From NCBI RefSeq assembly GCF_027594745.1, contig NZ_CP110854.1, forward strand, positions 3,427,501-3,491,500: a DNA stretch of 64,000 nt, in the 5' to 3' direction. Below, piece after piece: positions 51,289-60,435 of the stretch. The notes under the pieces are model-generated. The model searched no databases. It was not told the origin of the DNA and worked only from the letters and a program-made list of their open reading frames with translations. Source of the stretch: Saprospira grandis (GTDB lineage: Bacteria; Bacteroidota; Bacteroidia; Chitinophagales; Saprospiraceae). A program made the position numbers and the translations under genes. Within the stretch, counting starts at the first letter, position 1; every line of letters starts with the position of its first letter.

Positions 51289-53111
51289 TTTTTGATAAAC
51301 TGATGGTTTTTGAGCAAAAAGCGCAGGCCACTCAGCTCAATTACATCTCCATCATCCTTTTTGGATAGGTCCCAGAGGTCTTTGGTTAGCGTATGCACCG
51401 AGCCTCCTGTTCGGTGGGCAATTGTGAGATATTCTGGATTGGGCAATGGGGTTTTCGGATAAAACTCATTGCCCTCTTCCCAGCCACAAAGAATTACCCG
51501 AATGGGACAATTGAGCTGATAGAGTAGGGCCATGTCGCGAACAGGCGAAAAGGCATCGGCAATCAAAATAATTTCTTCCAAGCTATCGGTCCGAAGCGCT
51601 TGGGCAGCCAAAAGGGCCTCAATATCATTTTCGGGCGCATCTCCACCTGCCCGGCGAACACCAGAGGCCTCTTTCAAGCGGCCAATAATTTGGTCCAACT
51701 GAATGACCTTTCCTTGGCAGTAGTACAAGCCGCCCGTGCGCCCCAACACCTTATGGCTGTTCATCTCATTGTCGCCATCATTAAAAAAGACGTACTTATT
51801 ATCGGTGGCTTTCATCAGGTTGAGGCTGTGCCAAAGCAAAATTTCTTCAAAGTAAGGCGACATGCTAGCCGTGACATCTGTAACAATAATACGCTTTTCC
51901 CAAGCATCTTGCAAACGGAGTAGGCTGGCCAAAACGGGTTTGTTGTAATGATGCTCCAAAACCTTGGGATTGAGTTGGAGGCTGTCTTTGAGTATTTGGC
52001 TTTTTCGCTCAATCAATTTCCGAATCTTAAAGGTTTTTATTCCTCTGAGGTCTAGCTTACTAAGCATGGGGTCTACCGCCTTTTGCTTTTCTTCGGCCGC
52101 TTGTTGGGCCTTCAAATTGGCCGCTGCCTGGGCCAGTAAATCGGCCCGCAAAGAGTCATTGAGGCGGTTGAGCGCCGCCTGCTGCGCAAAGCTTTTTAAC
52201 CAATCGGCAGAGCTAGGCGCCTGATAAAGTAAATCCAATTCATAAAGGGCATAGCCCTCGGCACAAACAATTTCTCGCTCCTCAAAATGCGGATTATAAG
52301 CGGTGCTGAATAAATAGGTCCGCCCTAAGGGCAAGAGCAACTGCGCCAAACCGCCTTTGTTCGTAAAGGCCGTAAAACGCTCGCCACTTGCCCGATCCAA
52401 GGCCTCTACAGGCTCGTTCGGCACACTATTGCCCTCCAAATCTACATACCTGAAGTTGACCAAACCATGGCTCCGACTCGGAAATTTATCATAGCCTTTT
52501 TTGCGCTCAAAAAGCACCTGCTCCTCCCAATAATCCTGCCCGCCCAGTACAATTTCGGCATAGTTGGGCGCCTTGGCAAAACTCAAAATATAACGACTGT
52601 GCTTGGGCAAATCAATCTCTAAACGCCCCCCCTCTATCCAAAGCAATGAGTCTTCTCCCGTAGCCTTGTTTTGTAAACGCAAACGCTCCCTAGCCGAATA
52701 AGGCCGCTGCTGATGGTCAATCAACTGAATCTTCAAATGACAGAGCTCTTCCTTGCGCTCTACCACCGGACTGCCCTCCCCATCAAAGGGAATCTGAATG
52801 CGGTGCTCCTGAAATTCCCCCGCCTCAATATTGATGTTGGCAATCAAATTACTCTCTCGAACATACAATTCATAACGACTGTTAATGGGCAACAAACAGT
52901 TGGCCTTGCCCTCTTTGTCTGTCGCAAATTGCCAGCTCTCACCAGTCTCCACTCGCTGCAACCTAAAGGGCAAAGAAGGAAAATGAGCCCCAGTCTCCGG
53001 ATGCACAAATTCTAAGGTCAATAGGGCTTTGGTCGGAGAAGGACCCGGCTGCCCCATTAAGCTAAAACCGAAGAGCATAAACAAAAAACTAAGGGTGTAT
53101 ACTTGATGCAT
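51285..53111 (-). CDS. Secreted von Willebrand factor A-type protein
   Basis: 608 residues. Signal peptide 1-20 (FGFSLMGQ). Residues 25-290 hold three or so beta-sandwich (carboxypeptidase-regulatory/SpaA-like) repeats, e.g. LLTLEFVHPETGAHFPSLPF and VNFRYVDLEGNSVPNEPVEA. A helical Ala/Gln linker follows, then a VWA domain about 395-595: IIVTDVTASMSPYFEEIL carries the MIDAS DxTxS, and EEIILIADAFSPVRD a later metal-site Asp. Probably a metal-dependent adhesion or sensing protein at the surface or in the periplasm. Single-gene unit. Confidence 0.8.
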   Translation of the reverse strand: MHQVYTLSFLFMLFGFSLMGQPGPSPTKALLTLEFVHPETGAHFPSLPFRLQRVETGESWQFATDKEGKANCLLPINSRYELYVRESNLIANINIEAGEFQEHRIQIPFDGEGSPVVERKEELCHLKIQLIDHQQRPYSARERLRLQNKATGEDSLLWIEGGRLEIDLPKHSRYILSFAKAPNYAEIVLGGQDYWEEQVLFERKKGYDKFPSRSHGLVNFRYVDLEGNSVPNEPVEALDRASGERFTAFTNKGGLAQLLLPLGRTYLFSTAYNPHFEEREIVCAEGYALYELDLLYQAPSSADWLKSFAQQAALNRLNDSLRADLLAQAAANLKAQQAAEEKQKAVDPMLSKLDLRGIKTFKIRKLIERKSQILKDSLQLNPKVLEHHYNKPVLASLLRLQDAWEKRIIVTDVTASMSPYFEEILLWHSLNLMKATDNKYVFFNDGDNEMNSHKVLGRTGGLYYCQGKVIQLDQIIGRLKEASGVRRAGGDAPENDIEALLAAQALRTDSLEEIILIADAFSPVRDMALLYQLNCPIRVILCGWEEGNEFYPKTPLPNPEYLTIAHRTGGSVHTLTKDLWDLSKKDDGDVIELSGLRFLLKNHQFIKN

Positions 53112-53287
53112 AATATTCTATTGCTTTGGTAGTGTGTTTTGGATCGGTCTAAACTGCAAGCTTCAGACCAAAGCGGGGAGCTTATCATAGACCAGTACAT
53201 TCAAAAATATAAGAATTTTATAGGCCAGAGAAAAAGAATCTAAGGGAGGAAGATACAGTATACTTATAAACTGTTTTCTGCTTATTT

Positions 53288-53406
53288 TATTTTGGGGCCT
53301 CCTGCCTGCGGCAGGCGCTACGTTGCGCAGCTCGCTATTCGCTCGGCCCTTCGGCGCAAAGCGCCTCGGTCTGGCCTAACGGCCACTGCTGCACATCGCT
53401 AGGCCA
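53288..53406 (+). repeat. GGGGCC interspersed element, copy 16 (forward)
   Basis: GGGGCCTCCTGCCTGCGGCAGG, CTCGCTATTCGCTCGGCCC, hairpin GGCGCAAAGCGCC, GGTCTGGCCTAACGGCCAC, CACATCGCTAGGCC. The rest of the 53.11-53.64 kb gap shows nothing I can name. Confidence 0.9.
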
Positions 53407-53636
53407 TGCCTGCCCCAACTGCAGTGCCCAGCCTTAATCCGCAAAAGGACAAAACAATTCCCCCAAAAGAGACGTTAATTTATCCTTATTCCGAACCTTT
53501 TTAGCCAAACTTTTTGTAATTATTATGGGCTTTTCTTATTATCAAGCTCGATTTAGCAAAAAATTACCGCTAAATTCAACAGCTATAGCCCACAACAAGC
53601 CAACTAACAAAAAAAATAATTTCAACGCTCGCCACT

Positions 53637-54029
53637 ATGAAAGCATTCTTTTTATCTAGCTTACTATGCCTTGCCTTTGGCTTCTCTGCTCAAGCACAAC
53701 AAACTGCCGAATTAGAACAAAACGAGGAGAGTATTAATTGGGCTGCCTTTGAAACAGAACTAGACGAAAGCTCAGAAAATTGGAGCCTGCATATAGACCA
53801 AAACCGCAGAAAATTATATATCGATTTTGAGGCCCTAGGAGGAAAAATGAGCCGACTTAGCCTCTCCTCTGATGAAAACCAAGAAATTGTAGCTATTGAT
53901 GATCATCTCTTTGATTTGCCTAGCAATACGATCTATGAGCTAGATTTGTCTAAATTGGAAAAAGGCAATTATACTTTGGTTTTGCATAGCTATACCGAAC
54001 GCATCCAAAAAGCCATTTCAATCGATTAA
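53637..54029 (+). CDS. Small secreted protein, possible beta-sandwich domain
   Basis: 130 residues. Signal peptide 1-20 (FSAQAQ). Mature part: acidic linker then strands LYIDFEALGGKMSRLSLSS, IYELDLSKLEKGNYTLVLHS, TERIQKAISID. This resembles a short T9SS sorting-like or DUF3244-like sandwich (LxxGxYxLxL near the end), but ends in ISID instead of a Lys/Arg-rich tail. Six bases before the SPOR gene, same operon. Confidence 0.7.
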   Translation: MKAFFLSSLLCLAFGFSAQAQQTAELEQNEESINWAAFETELDESSENWSLHIDQNRRKLYIDFEALGGKMSRLSLSSDENQEIVAIDDHLFDLPSNTIYELDLSKLEKGNYTLVLHSYTERIQKAISID

Positions 54030-54034
54030 CCGCT

Positions 54035-55105
54035 ATGTCTACCCCCAATCTGCTCCCCCTAATGGCCGAAATCTTGGAGCGCTACCCCCGCCTGATTGTT
54101 CCAGGCCTAGGCGCCTTTGAGTGGCAATACCAATCGGCAAGTTTAGAAAATAAGGGCCAGCTTTTACTGCCCCCTAACTATAGCCTGGTCTTTAATCCCG
54201 ACCTCAGAGAGGATCCTCTGCAGCTATTAGAAAATAAATTGGTCCAAAAAGAGTTTTTAGCCGCTACTGAGGCCCAAAAAACAATTGAGCAGTTTGTGGC
54301 CCAACAAGCCCCCCTGCCCATTATGGCCAAGGAAGGCCTGCTCCCTACACTAGAAGCGACCTTTAAGGAGCAAGCCGTTTTGGCCCAAAATCATTATCCC
54401 GAAATTAACTGCCAACCCATTTTACGCAAAAAATCTTACCTAGAAAAAGGCGTAATCTTAGAGGGGCGCAAAAAGAAAACCGCAAAACGCTGGTATGCCA
54501 TGGCCGCTTTGGGCCTACTTTTAGCCACTGGCCTAGCTACGGCCCCTTGGTGGGGCCCACAACCAGAAGCCAATACGACGCCCATGCCGTCTATTTTGCC
54601 GCTGGTCACAGAACAACAAGAAACTTATTTTGGCCTTATTCAGATGCAACGCCAACAACTGAAAAATGAAATGGCCAGCCAAGCATTAGCCGAGGCAGAG
54701 GCCCAAGGACAAATGGGCATTGCCCTAGAAGAAAACATCGCCGAAGAACAGACTTCTCCCTGGCAAAAGAATTCGGCTGGAAGCTTGAGTAGCCCCCTGG
54801 CCCAAGAAGAAAAAGAGGAGGAAGTTGTGGCCGAAAAAACAGCCAAGGAATTTCAAGAAGAAATCTCGCCTAAACATTTGGACCAAAAAATTGTGGTCAT
54901 TGGCGTCTTTAAAGAAGACTTTAATACAGAACGGAATAAGGCCCAATTAGAAGCTATGGGCTATAAGGTACAGGTCAAAAAACTCTATACTGGCCTCGAC
55001 CGTGTAGCGGCTCTGCTTCCCGCTCATCCGCATAGCCGCTTTGAGCAAGAGCTAAGCCGCATCCGCCAAGAGGTTATTGCTCAGGCTTGGGTGGCCGAGG
55101 AATAA
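54035..55105 (+). CDS. HU-CCDC81-like and SPOR-domain membrane protein
   Basis: 356 residues. N-terminal 1-125 resembles the prokaryotic CCDC81-type HU domains: ILERYPRLIVPGLGAFEWQY and YSLVFNPDLREDPLQLLENKL. A membrane segment near 150-172 follows a KKKTAKR basic patch (YAMAALGLLLATGLATAPWW). Long acidic, Gln/Glu-rich link, then a C-terminal SPOR domain (KIVVIGVFKEDFNTERNKAQ, AMGYKVQVKKLYTGLDRVAA) that binds denuded peptidoglycan. Probably a cell-envelope or division protein. Converges with aroK, overlapping by 32 bases. Confidence 0.78.
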   Translation: MSTPNLLPLMAEILERYPRLIVPGLGAFEWQYQSASLENKGQLLLPPNYSLVFNPDLREDPLQLLENKLVQKEFLAATEAQKTIEQFVAQQAPLPIMAKEGLLPTLEATFKEQAVLAQNHYPEINCQPILRKKSYLEKGVILEGRKKKTAKRWYAMAALGLLLATGLATAPWWGPQPEANTTPMPSILPLVTEQQETYFGLIQMQRQQLKNEMASQALAEAEAQGQMGIALEENIAEEQTSPWQKNSAGSLSSPLAQEEKEEEVVAEKTAKEFQEEISPKHLDQKIVVIGVFKEDFNTERNKAQLEAMGYKVQVKKLYTGLDRVAALLPAHPHSRFEQELSRIRQEVIAQAWVAEE

Positions 55106-55598
55106 GGGCCAATAATTCATCTAATTGCTCCCCACTAAAGCGATAAGGGGCCTGTAAGTAATAAGGCCGCCTTTGGGTCCAGTACTGCACAATAAATTTT
55201 TGCAGTGCTGGACCTTTTTTTTGGGCCAATAGGGGCCGCCCCTCGGCTTCTTGGGCTAGGCGCTTTTGCAATACAGCCAAAGGCGGGTCGATAAAAATGA
55301 GCTGTAGCCCTTTTTGCTCCAATAAAAGAGGCAAAATGCCTGCTTGGCAGGGTGTGCCCCCACCCAAAGCTAATACTAAGGGCGCTTTCTGCTCCAATAA
55401 TGCTAATAAATAGCTTTTCTCTTGGGCCCGAAAATAAGCCTCGCCTTTTTGGGCAAATAGTTCGGGAATGCTACGGCCTTCTTGCTGCACTATATATTGG
55501 TCCAAATCAACAAAGGAGTAGCCCAAGGCTTGGGCCAGTTTAGGGCCCCAATAGCTTTTGCCAGCGCCCATAAAGCCCATTAAAACGATTTTTTGCAT
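55074..55598 (-). CDS. aroK: Shikimate kinase
   Basis: 174 residues from ATG 55598; an open frame up to 55784 is translated interspersed element. Walker A LMGFMGAGKSYWG, shikimate-binding FVDLDQYI (DxD-like) and RSIPELFAQKGEAYFRAQE, LALGGGTPC (GGGTP), lid RPLL. Phosphorylates shikimate in aromatic amino acid synthesis. Convergent overlap with the SPOR gene is 32 bases. Confidence 0.93.
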   Translation of the reverse strand: MQKIVLMGFMGAGKSYWGPKLAQALGYSFVDLDQYIVQQEGRSIPELFAQKGEAYFRAQEKSYLLALLEQKAPLVLALGGGTPCQAGILPLLLEQKGLQLIFIDPPLAVLQKRLAQEAEGRPLLAQKKGPALQKFIVQYWTQRRPYYLQAPYRFSGEQLDELLALIPRPPKPEQ

Positions 55599-55635
55599 AC
55601 TTAATTTTTTTGCGTCTAGTAGGCGCGAAGCGCCT

Positions 55636-55769
55636 CGGCTGAGGGATGGATAGCAGTGGCCGAAGGCCAGACCGAGCAAAAATGCGCAGCATTTTTTGCG
55701 AAGGGCCGAGCAGACCTGCGAGCTGCGGCACAGCCCGACCCGACCGCAGGGAGGGGCAGCCCCAAAAAA
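55636..55769 (-). repeat. GGGGCC interspersed element, copy 17 (reverse)
   Basis: GGCTGAGGGATGGATAGCAG, GGCCGAAGGCCAGACC, variable hairpin AAAAATGCGCAGCATTTTT, GGCCGAGCAGACCTGCGAGC, GGGGCAGCCCCAAAAAA. The AT-rich stem in this copy, very unlike the GC stems elsewhere, is a striking example of stem replacement. Confidence 0.88.
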
Positions 55770-55770
55770 G

Positions 55771-55806
55771 AAAAAAAGCCCCAAACCAACTAAAGGTCTG
55801 GAGCTT
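55771..55806 (-). terminator. Terminator after the HMG-CoA reductase gene
   Basis: Minus strand AAGCTCCAGACC-TTTAGTT-GGTTTGGGGCTT then T-run. Confidence 0.82.
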
Positions 55807-55827
55807 TGAGGGCCAAAGGCCTATTTT

Positions 55828-57210
55828 TTAAGATTTCTTGCGCTCAATCATAATGGGAAGGGGGAGAGGCATCCCCTCAGGTGTACTGCGCAAAAGCTGG
55901 ATAAACTCCCGAACCGAGCTGAAAGAAACCAACTTATCGGCAAAGTAGACCAAGGCCTCTTTTACCTCTTTTTCGGTGGCTTCCAAATGGTTGAGGATAT
56001 TCATCAGGTGCATTTTCATATGGCCCTTTTGGATCCCTGTTGTGACCAAAGAGCGGACCGCGGCAAAGTTTTGGGCCAAGCCCGTAGCGGCAATAATCTG
56101 CATGAGTTCTTCGGCAGAAGGCTGACCGAGCATTTCTAGGGAGCGCTTGGCCATAGGGTGAAGAGCCGTTAGGCCGCCCACAGTACCCACCGCTAGGGGA
56201 ATATCTAGCCAAAACTTAAAGATGCCATCCTTGCATTCGGCAAAAGAGAGCGAGCGGTATTTTCCATCTCTAGCGGCATAGGCATGTCCACAAGCTTCTA
56301 CGGCTCTAAAATCATTGCCCGTAGCAATGACCACGGCATCAATGCCATTAAAAATTCCTTTATTGTGGGTGGTGGCTCTGTAGGTGTCGATGCGAGCAAT
56401 ATTAAGGGCCTTTTCAAATTTGCGGGCAAATTCTTCGGCGGGCATATCGCCATCGCAGAAATTGCCGAGCTCCTCAATGGGACATTCTACACTAGCGCGG
56501 ACGAGGCATTCTGGCGTATAATTCGACAAAATGGCCATAATAATGGTCAATTCTCTTTCTTCTGCAGGCAGTTGTTCTTGGCTGCCAATAAACTGCTTGA
56601 GGCTGCGGGCAGATTCTTCAAGGACCGAGTTGATAAAGTTGGCCCCCATAGAATCACAGGTCTCAAAAGTCATTTGGAGCTGAAAATAGTTAGGCTCTAA
56701 ATCACTCATATCGAGCAGCTCAATGTCTAGAATTCCGCCCCCTCTTTTGCGCATATTAGCTGTAATATGCGAGGTTTCGGTATGAATGAGCTGTTTGATT
56801 TTGGGCATTAGCGCTTCTAGGGTTTTGCGCTTGCCTTTCCAGTCAAAATGTACTTGGCCCACCTTTTTGGTGGCTAGAATCTCTGTTTTGAATCCACCAC
56901 GGTTTAGCCAAAATTTGGCTGCGGCAGAAGCGGCGGCTACTACCGAGCTTTCTTCAATGACCATAGGCACGCAATAGACCTCCTCGTTGATTTTGAGGTT
57001 GGGCAGCACACCATAAGGCATATAGAAGTTGGTGATGGTATTTTCGCTGAACTCATCAAATATTTTTTGTTTTTGAGGGTCGCCATACCAAAAGCTTTTG
57101 AGCTCTCGGGCTACTTCTTCAGGATGCTTGAAAAAGTTTTCGACCAACCAGCGTAGTTTTCCTCGTTTCGATTTTTTAGAAAATCCAGAAACAATTTTTG
57201 GATTTTTCAT
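55828..57210 (-). CDS. mvaA: Hydroxymethylglutaryl-CoA reductase
   Basis: 460 residues. Makes mevalonate from HMG-CoA. VPMVIEESSVVAAASAAAKF (Glu near the substrate), MTFETCDSMGANFINSVLEE (DSMGAN coenzyme-A/HMG motif), ATTHNKGIFNGIDAVVIATGND (with catalytic Lys and Asp), and GTVGGLTALHPMA. These match the class II bacterial type. Second gene after the type 2 IPP isomerase, 69 bases apart, so isoprenoid precursors come from mevalonate here. Confidence 0.93.
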   Translation of the reverse strand: MKNPKIVSGFSKKSKRGKLRWLVENFFKHPEEVARELKSFWYGDPQKQKIFDEFSENTITNFYMPYGVLPNLKINEEVYCVPMVIEESSVVAAASAAAKFWLNRGGFKTEILATKKVGQVHFDWKGKRKTLEALMPKIKQLIHTETSHITANMRKRGGGILDIELLDMSDLEPNYFQLQMTFETCDSMGANFINSVLEESARSLKQFIGSQEQLPAEERELTIIMAILSNYTPECLVRASVECPIEELGNFCDGDMPAEEFARKFEKALNIARIDTYRATTHNKGIFNGIDAVVIATGNDFRAVEACGHAYAARDGKYRSLSFAECKDGIFKFWLDIPLAVGTVGGLTALHPMAKRSLEMLGQPSAEELMQIIAATGLAQNFAAVRSLVTTGIQKGHMKMHLMNILNHLEATEKEVKEALVYFADKLVSFSSVREFIQLLRSTPEGMPLPLPIMIERKKS

Positions 57211-57279
57211 AGGCTATATTTTTTTAGACTCTGTTTATGAGTCCTTTAAGAGAATAGTCTGTACAGGAGTTCCCCTTAT

Positions 57280-58305
57280 TTAATCAACTATGCGCAAAAA
57301 CTGATGGGCCAATTCTAGTCCCTGAATTTGCTGTTGTAAAAAGAGTTCTAAATCTTCATAACTGCCACGGGCGTGCTTGAGTAGGGCAGAGGCCTGACCG
57401 TAAACGGCGGGGAGCTTAGATTTTTGGCAAAGATAATAACCATCTAGAAAGTTTTTGACTCCCCCAGAGATGATTAACTGTTCGCAGCGCAATTTATCGC
57501 CTAGCTCATCTACTAATTCATTGACAAACTCTAGCATTTGCGGGGCCGAATGCCCAATGTAAGTTAGGGGCTCGTAGGCTGTTTTCAGGCTTAGGTCGGC
57601 CCGAAGTAATTCTAAAAGCGCAAAATTAGTGCCGCCACTGGCTGCAAAATCTATAGCCGCTAAAGGGAGTTGGAGCAGCTGCCGCAAACTTTCTTTCCCC
57701 ATACCTTGGCCCACTTCTTTTACAATGAGTGGAATTTGCGGCAATTGGTCGAGCAGGCGCTCAATTGTATCTATAGGAGCATAACGGAAACGGTCGCCCT
57801 CTGGTTGCAACCACTCCTGAAAGGGATTGACGTGTACAATCAGTCCATCGGCCTGAAGTTTATCGATAAGGCGGAGAATGAGTTCCGTTTTCTTATTGTC
57901 TAGCAGTTGTTCTAGCTGGGCAATGCCCAAATTGGCATAAAGCGGAAGGTCGTAGCCTAAAATGGGACGCATCTGAAAGTCGGCCAGAAAGCTATCATCG
58001 GTCAAGAGACCCCGGCAGCTGCCTAGGCCCATTCCAAAACCGAATTGTTTGGCTGCTCGGGCTAAGTTCTCGTTAATTGTTTTGGCCCAATCAGTCCCGC
58101 CAGTCATGCTAGAGACCCAAAGCGGTGCTCGGAAACGCTTGCCCAAAAACTCCTGTTCAGGCAGGCCTTTAGCCTGATGGCTAGAAAGCAAGGGCTCATA
58201 ACTAAAGCGGGGGTCGAGCTGATTGGCCCCTACTTGGGAAGAGAAAGCCAGTGCAATATGGTCCTTTTTGCGGCTTACTGCGGTTTTGTCTTGGTCTTCA
58301 AACAA
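57280..58305 (-). CDS. fni: Type 2 isopentenyl-diphosphate delta-isomerase
   Basis: 341 residues, likely starting with TTG 58305 (no in-frame ATG near; stop codon shortly upstream). FMN/NADPH-dependent type: RKKDHIALA, WVSSMTGGT (SMTGGT), GMGLGSCR, LYANLGIAQL, IVHVNPFQEW, IVKEVGQGM, AIDFAASGGTN, LIISGGV. Interconverts IPP and DMAPP. With the HMG-CoA reductase gene it forms a mevalonate-pathway operon. Confidence 0.93.
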   Translation of the reverse strand: MFEDQDKTAVSRKKDHIALAFSSQVGANQLDPRFSYEPLLSSHQAKGLPEQEFLGKRFRAPLWVSSMTGGTDWAKTINENLARAAKQFGFGMGLGSCRGLLTDDSFLADFQMRPILGYDLPLYANLGIAQLEQLLDNKKTELILRLIDKLQADGLIVHVNPFQEWLQPEGDRFRYAPIDTIERLLDQLPQIPLIVKEVGQGMGKESLRQLLQLPLAAIDFAASGGTNFALLELLRADLSLKTAYEPLTYIGHSAPQMLEFVNELVDELGDKLRCEQLIISGGVKNFLDGYYLCQKSKLPAVYGQASALLKHARGSYEDLELFLQQQIQGLELAHQFLRIVD

Positions 58306-58559
58306 ATTAGTAGGTATTTGGTCGTTTTTTAATCAGTTTAACGCTAAGAACAACAAATTTAGTTTTTTTAGCTTATCTTTTGGGCCTTTGGGCTCAGGAA
58401 GTCCATGCAGCGAATAAAAAAGCAGAGAATTAACAATAAACTCTCTGCCTGCGGTTGCTGAATCAACAATATTTGGGGCTTTAACAAGTACATTAAATAT
58501 AATGTTTAGTCCGCTAGCCATTTCTTTTTCGCAGAAAAAACAGAATATTAAGCAGTAGC

Positions 58560-59828
58560 ATGTCACAGTTTGAAGAATTTAGGCGCTTAGCTCAAGAGCT
58601 GGCAGAGGAAGAAGCGATTAGGCTCCTTAGTTTTGAAGTTTTTTCGCCCGCCAGGGCCGAGAAAATAGAAGAGTTGGAGGCCGAAAAGGGGATTGTTTTA
58701 GCCCCCGAGCTCAAGGCCTTTTATCTACAAACCAATGGCCTGCAGTTGCGTTGGGCTTTTAAAAATAATGCCTTGGCTGGGCCAACAGGCCCACAAGATT
58801 GGGATTATCCGCTGCAGCAGTTTAGAGAGGAGGAAGGTTGCTTTTTTCTCTTGCCCATAGAGCAACTTTTGGCCCCTAGTCCCTACCTTCAAGAGCTCTT
58901 GCGCCCCCAAGAGCAAATTCAGTTTGCAGGCGAATCACTTTCGCTAGGCCAGTTTTATCGCCAGATGTATCCTCTAGATGCCTTTTCTTCCTATTGTATA
59001 CAGGCTATTTATTTTGGCCAAGCAGGGGCCCCGCTCTATTTTGCCGATGAATATGGCCTGAACTTCGAGGCCTCTTTTCCCCTTTCGGTGGCCCAGTATT
59101 TTCAGTTTGTTTTGCAAACAAAGGCCCTCAGCAGTGCCCGCCAAGCTTATCTGCAGGCGCCTAGCCCGCCTCTTAGCCAATGGAGCAAAAAAGATTGGCG
59201 CAGTTTGGCCCAAAAACATCAGCTCAAACAATTGCTTTTTGAACAGGAGTTTCCCCTAGCGGGACAAGCCGCTAGCGATTGCTCAACCATCAAAAGTGCG
59301 GCTATGCGCCAAAGGGCCGAGCAATCGCCAGCCATAGAAGAAGAAGAATGGCAACGCATTTTGTTGGCCCATCAAGATTTTTTGCGAGCGGGTGGGGCCG
59401 GCGGCCAATGGAAGATGATGCAACTGATGGGGCAAGTTTTTGGGGCCTACCAATTGGGCAGAGAGCTAAGCAAGGGCCAACAGGCTATTTTAGATATGCG
59501 GCGACTTTCGGCAGAGTTGGACCTCGAAGAGTTGCAAATGCCTTATGCCTCTTTTTGTGGCGCTTGGCTCAAATATCTCAATTTTAGTGAGGCCCAATTG
59601 CAGTTTTCCCTCTTTACCGATGCCATGCTAGAAAAAGCCATCTTTGCCGAGGCCCAACTGGCTGGTAGCGATTTCTCTCGGGCTTGCCTCCGTGGGGCTA
59701 GCTTTGTCAATGCCAATTTACAAGGGGCCGATTTTGAACTAGCCGACCTTAGAGGGGTGGATTTCCGTGGCGCTATCCTTACCGATGCTCGCTTTCCCGG
59801 TGCCCAACTAGAGGGCGTCCTCCGCTAA
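58560..59828 (+). CDS. SMI1/KNR4-like domain fused to pentapeptide repeats
   Basis: 422 residues. N-terminal 1-190 looks like an SMI1/KNR4 domain (KIEELEAEKGIVLAPELKAF, YLQTNGLQL, PIEQLLAPSPYL), the type often serving as immunity protein to contact-dependent toxins. Middle 195-330 is helical and unassigned. From about 335 on pentapeptide repeats A(D/N)LxG: FSEAQLQFSLFTDAMLEKAIF, ACLRGASFVNANLQGADFEL, LRGVDFRGAIL. No signal peptide, no adjacent toxin gene. Exact role unknown. Confidence 0.72.
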   Translation: MSQFEEFRRLAQELAEEEAIRLLSFEVFSPARAEKIEELEAEKGIVLAPELKAFYLQTNGLQLRWAFKNNALAGPTGPQDWDYPLQQFREEEGCFFLLPIEQLLAPSPYLQELLRPQEQIQFAGESLSLGQFYRQMYPLDAFSSYCIQAIYFGQAGAPLYFADEYGLNFEASFPLSVAQYFQFVLQTKALSSARQAYLQAPSPPLSQWSKKDWRSLAQKHQLKQLLFEQEFPLAGQAASDCSTIKSAAMRQRAEQSPAIEEEEWQRILLAHQDFLRAGGAGGQWKMMQLMGQVFGAYQLGRELSKGQQAILDMRRLSAELDLEELQMPYASFCGAWLKYLNFSEAQLQFSLFTDAMLEKAIFAEAQLAGSDFSRACLRGASFVNANLQGADFELADLRGVDFRGAILTDARFPGAQLEGVLR

Positions 59829-59854
59829 TTGGATACTATATATATTAGGATGAG

Positions 59855-59982
59855 TTTTTTTGGGGCCTGCCGCCTTCGGCGGCCGGGCCCTTGCAGGGCT
59901 CGCAGGTCTGCTCGGCCCTGCGGGCTCATTTCATTTCGCCCTAGGTCTGCCGCTTCGCGGCCCCCTTTCAGGCCCCTAGGCC
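59855..59982 (+). repeat. GGGGCC interspersed element, copy 18 (forward; left half of pair)
   Basis: TTTTTTTGGGGCCTGCCGCC, GCCGCCTTCGGCGGC, CTCGCAGGTCTGCTCGGCCC, GGTCTGCCGCTTCGCGGC. Follows the pentapeptide gene by 26 bases. Confidence 0.88.
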
Positions 59983-59987
59983 GACTA

Positions 59988-60062
59988 CTGTAGGTTGAAA
60001 CCTACAGCAAGAATGGTATTGCTTCGCAATGATCTCTAAATGAGGGTTGAAACCCTCATGAA
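59988..60062. repeat. Two GTTGAAAC palindromes
   Basis: CTGTAGGTTGAAACCTACAG (about 59988-60008) and TGAGGGTTGAAACCCTCA (about 60041-60058), same design as CTGTGGGTTGAAACCCACAG at 32.8 kb: 7-8-bp stems on a TTGAA loop. Confidence 0.8.
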
Positions 60063-60146
60063 ATTAACTTCTCGGCCATCCTTTGATAAAAGTTTCAGGC
60101 TAGTCAAGGCCTTTAGGCGGTTTAGCAGGCGGCGGAGCCGCCGCAG

Positions 60147-60266
60147 GCCTAGCGATGTGCAGCAGTGGCCCGCAGGGCCAGACCGAGGCGGCAAAGCCGC
60201 CGAAGGGCCGAGCGAGCAGCGAGCTGCGAAACGTAGCGCCCGCCGCAGGCGGGAGGCCCCAAAAAA
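60147..60266 (-). repeat. GGGGCC interspersed element, copy 19 (reverse; right half of pair)
   Basis: GGCCTAGCGATGTGCAGCAG, GGCCCGCAGGGCCAGACC, GGCGGCAAAGCCGCC, GGCCGAGCGAGCAGCGAGCT, GCCCGCCGCAGGCGGG, GGCCCCAAAAAA. Confidence 0.9.
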
Positions 60267-60435
60267 CAATAAAAAAGAAGGATTTTGATAGGCGAGGGCT
60301 AGAGAGTAGACAAAATGACTAAAAAAGTTTACCAAATAATTATTAGCTCAAGCCCCTATTTTAAAGGATAATTTGGCTTAAAAGCAGTTTTGTAGAAAAA
60401 AATTGGCCCAAATGGCAAAAAAAGTTGAGTATAGA

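Noticed and set aside
55599..55784. N-terminal extension of shikimate kinase
   Set aside because: It translates element copy 17; shikimate kinases start just before the Walker A motif.
58333..58566. 77-residue minus-strand gene between the isomerase and the SMI1 gene
   Set aside because: No family pattern, and it covers the likely promoter region of two divergent genes; treated as chance.
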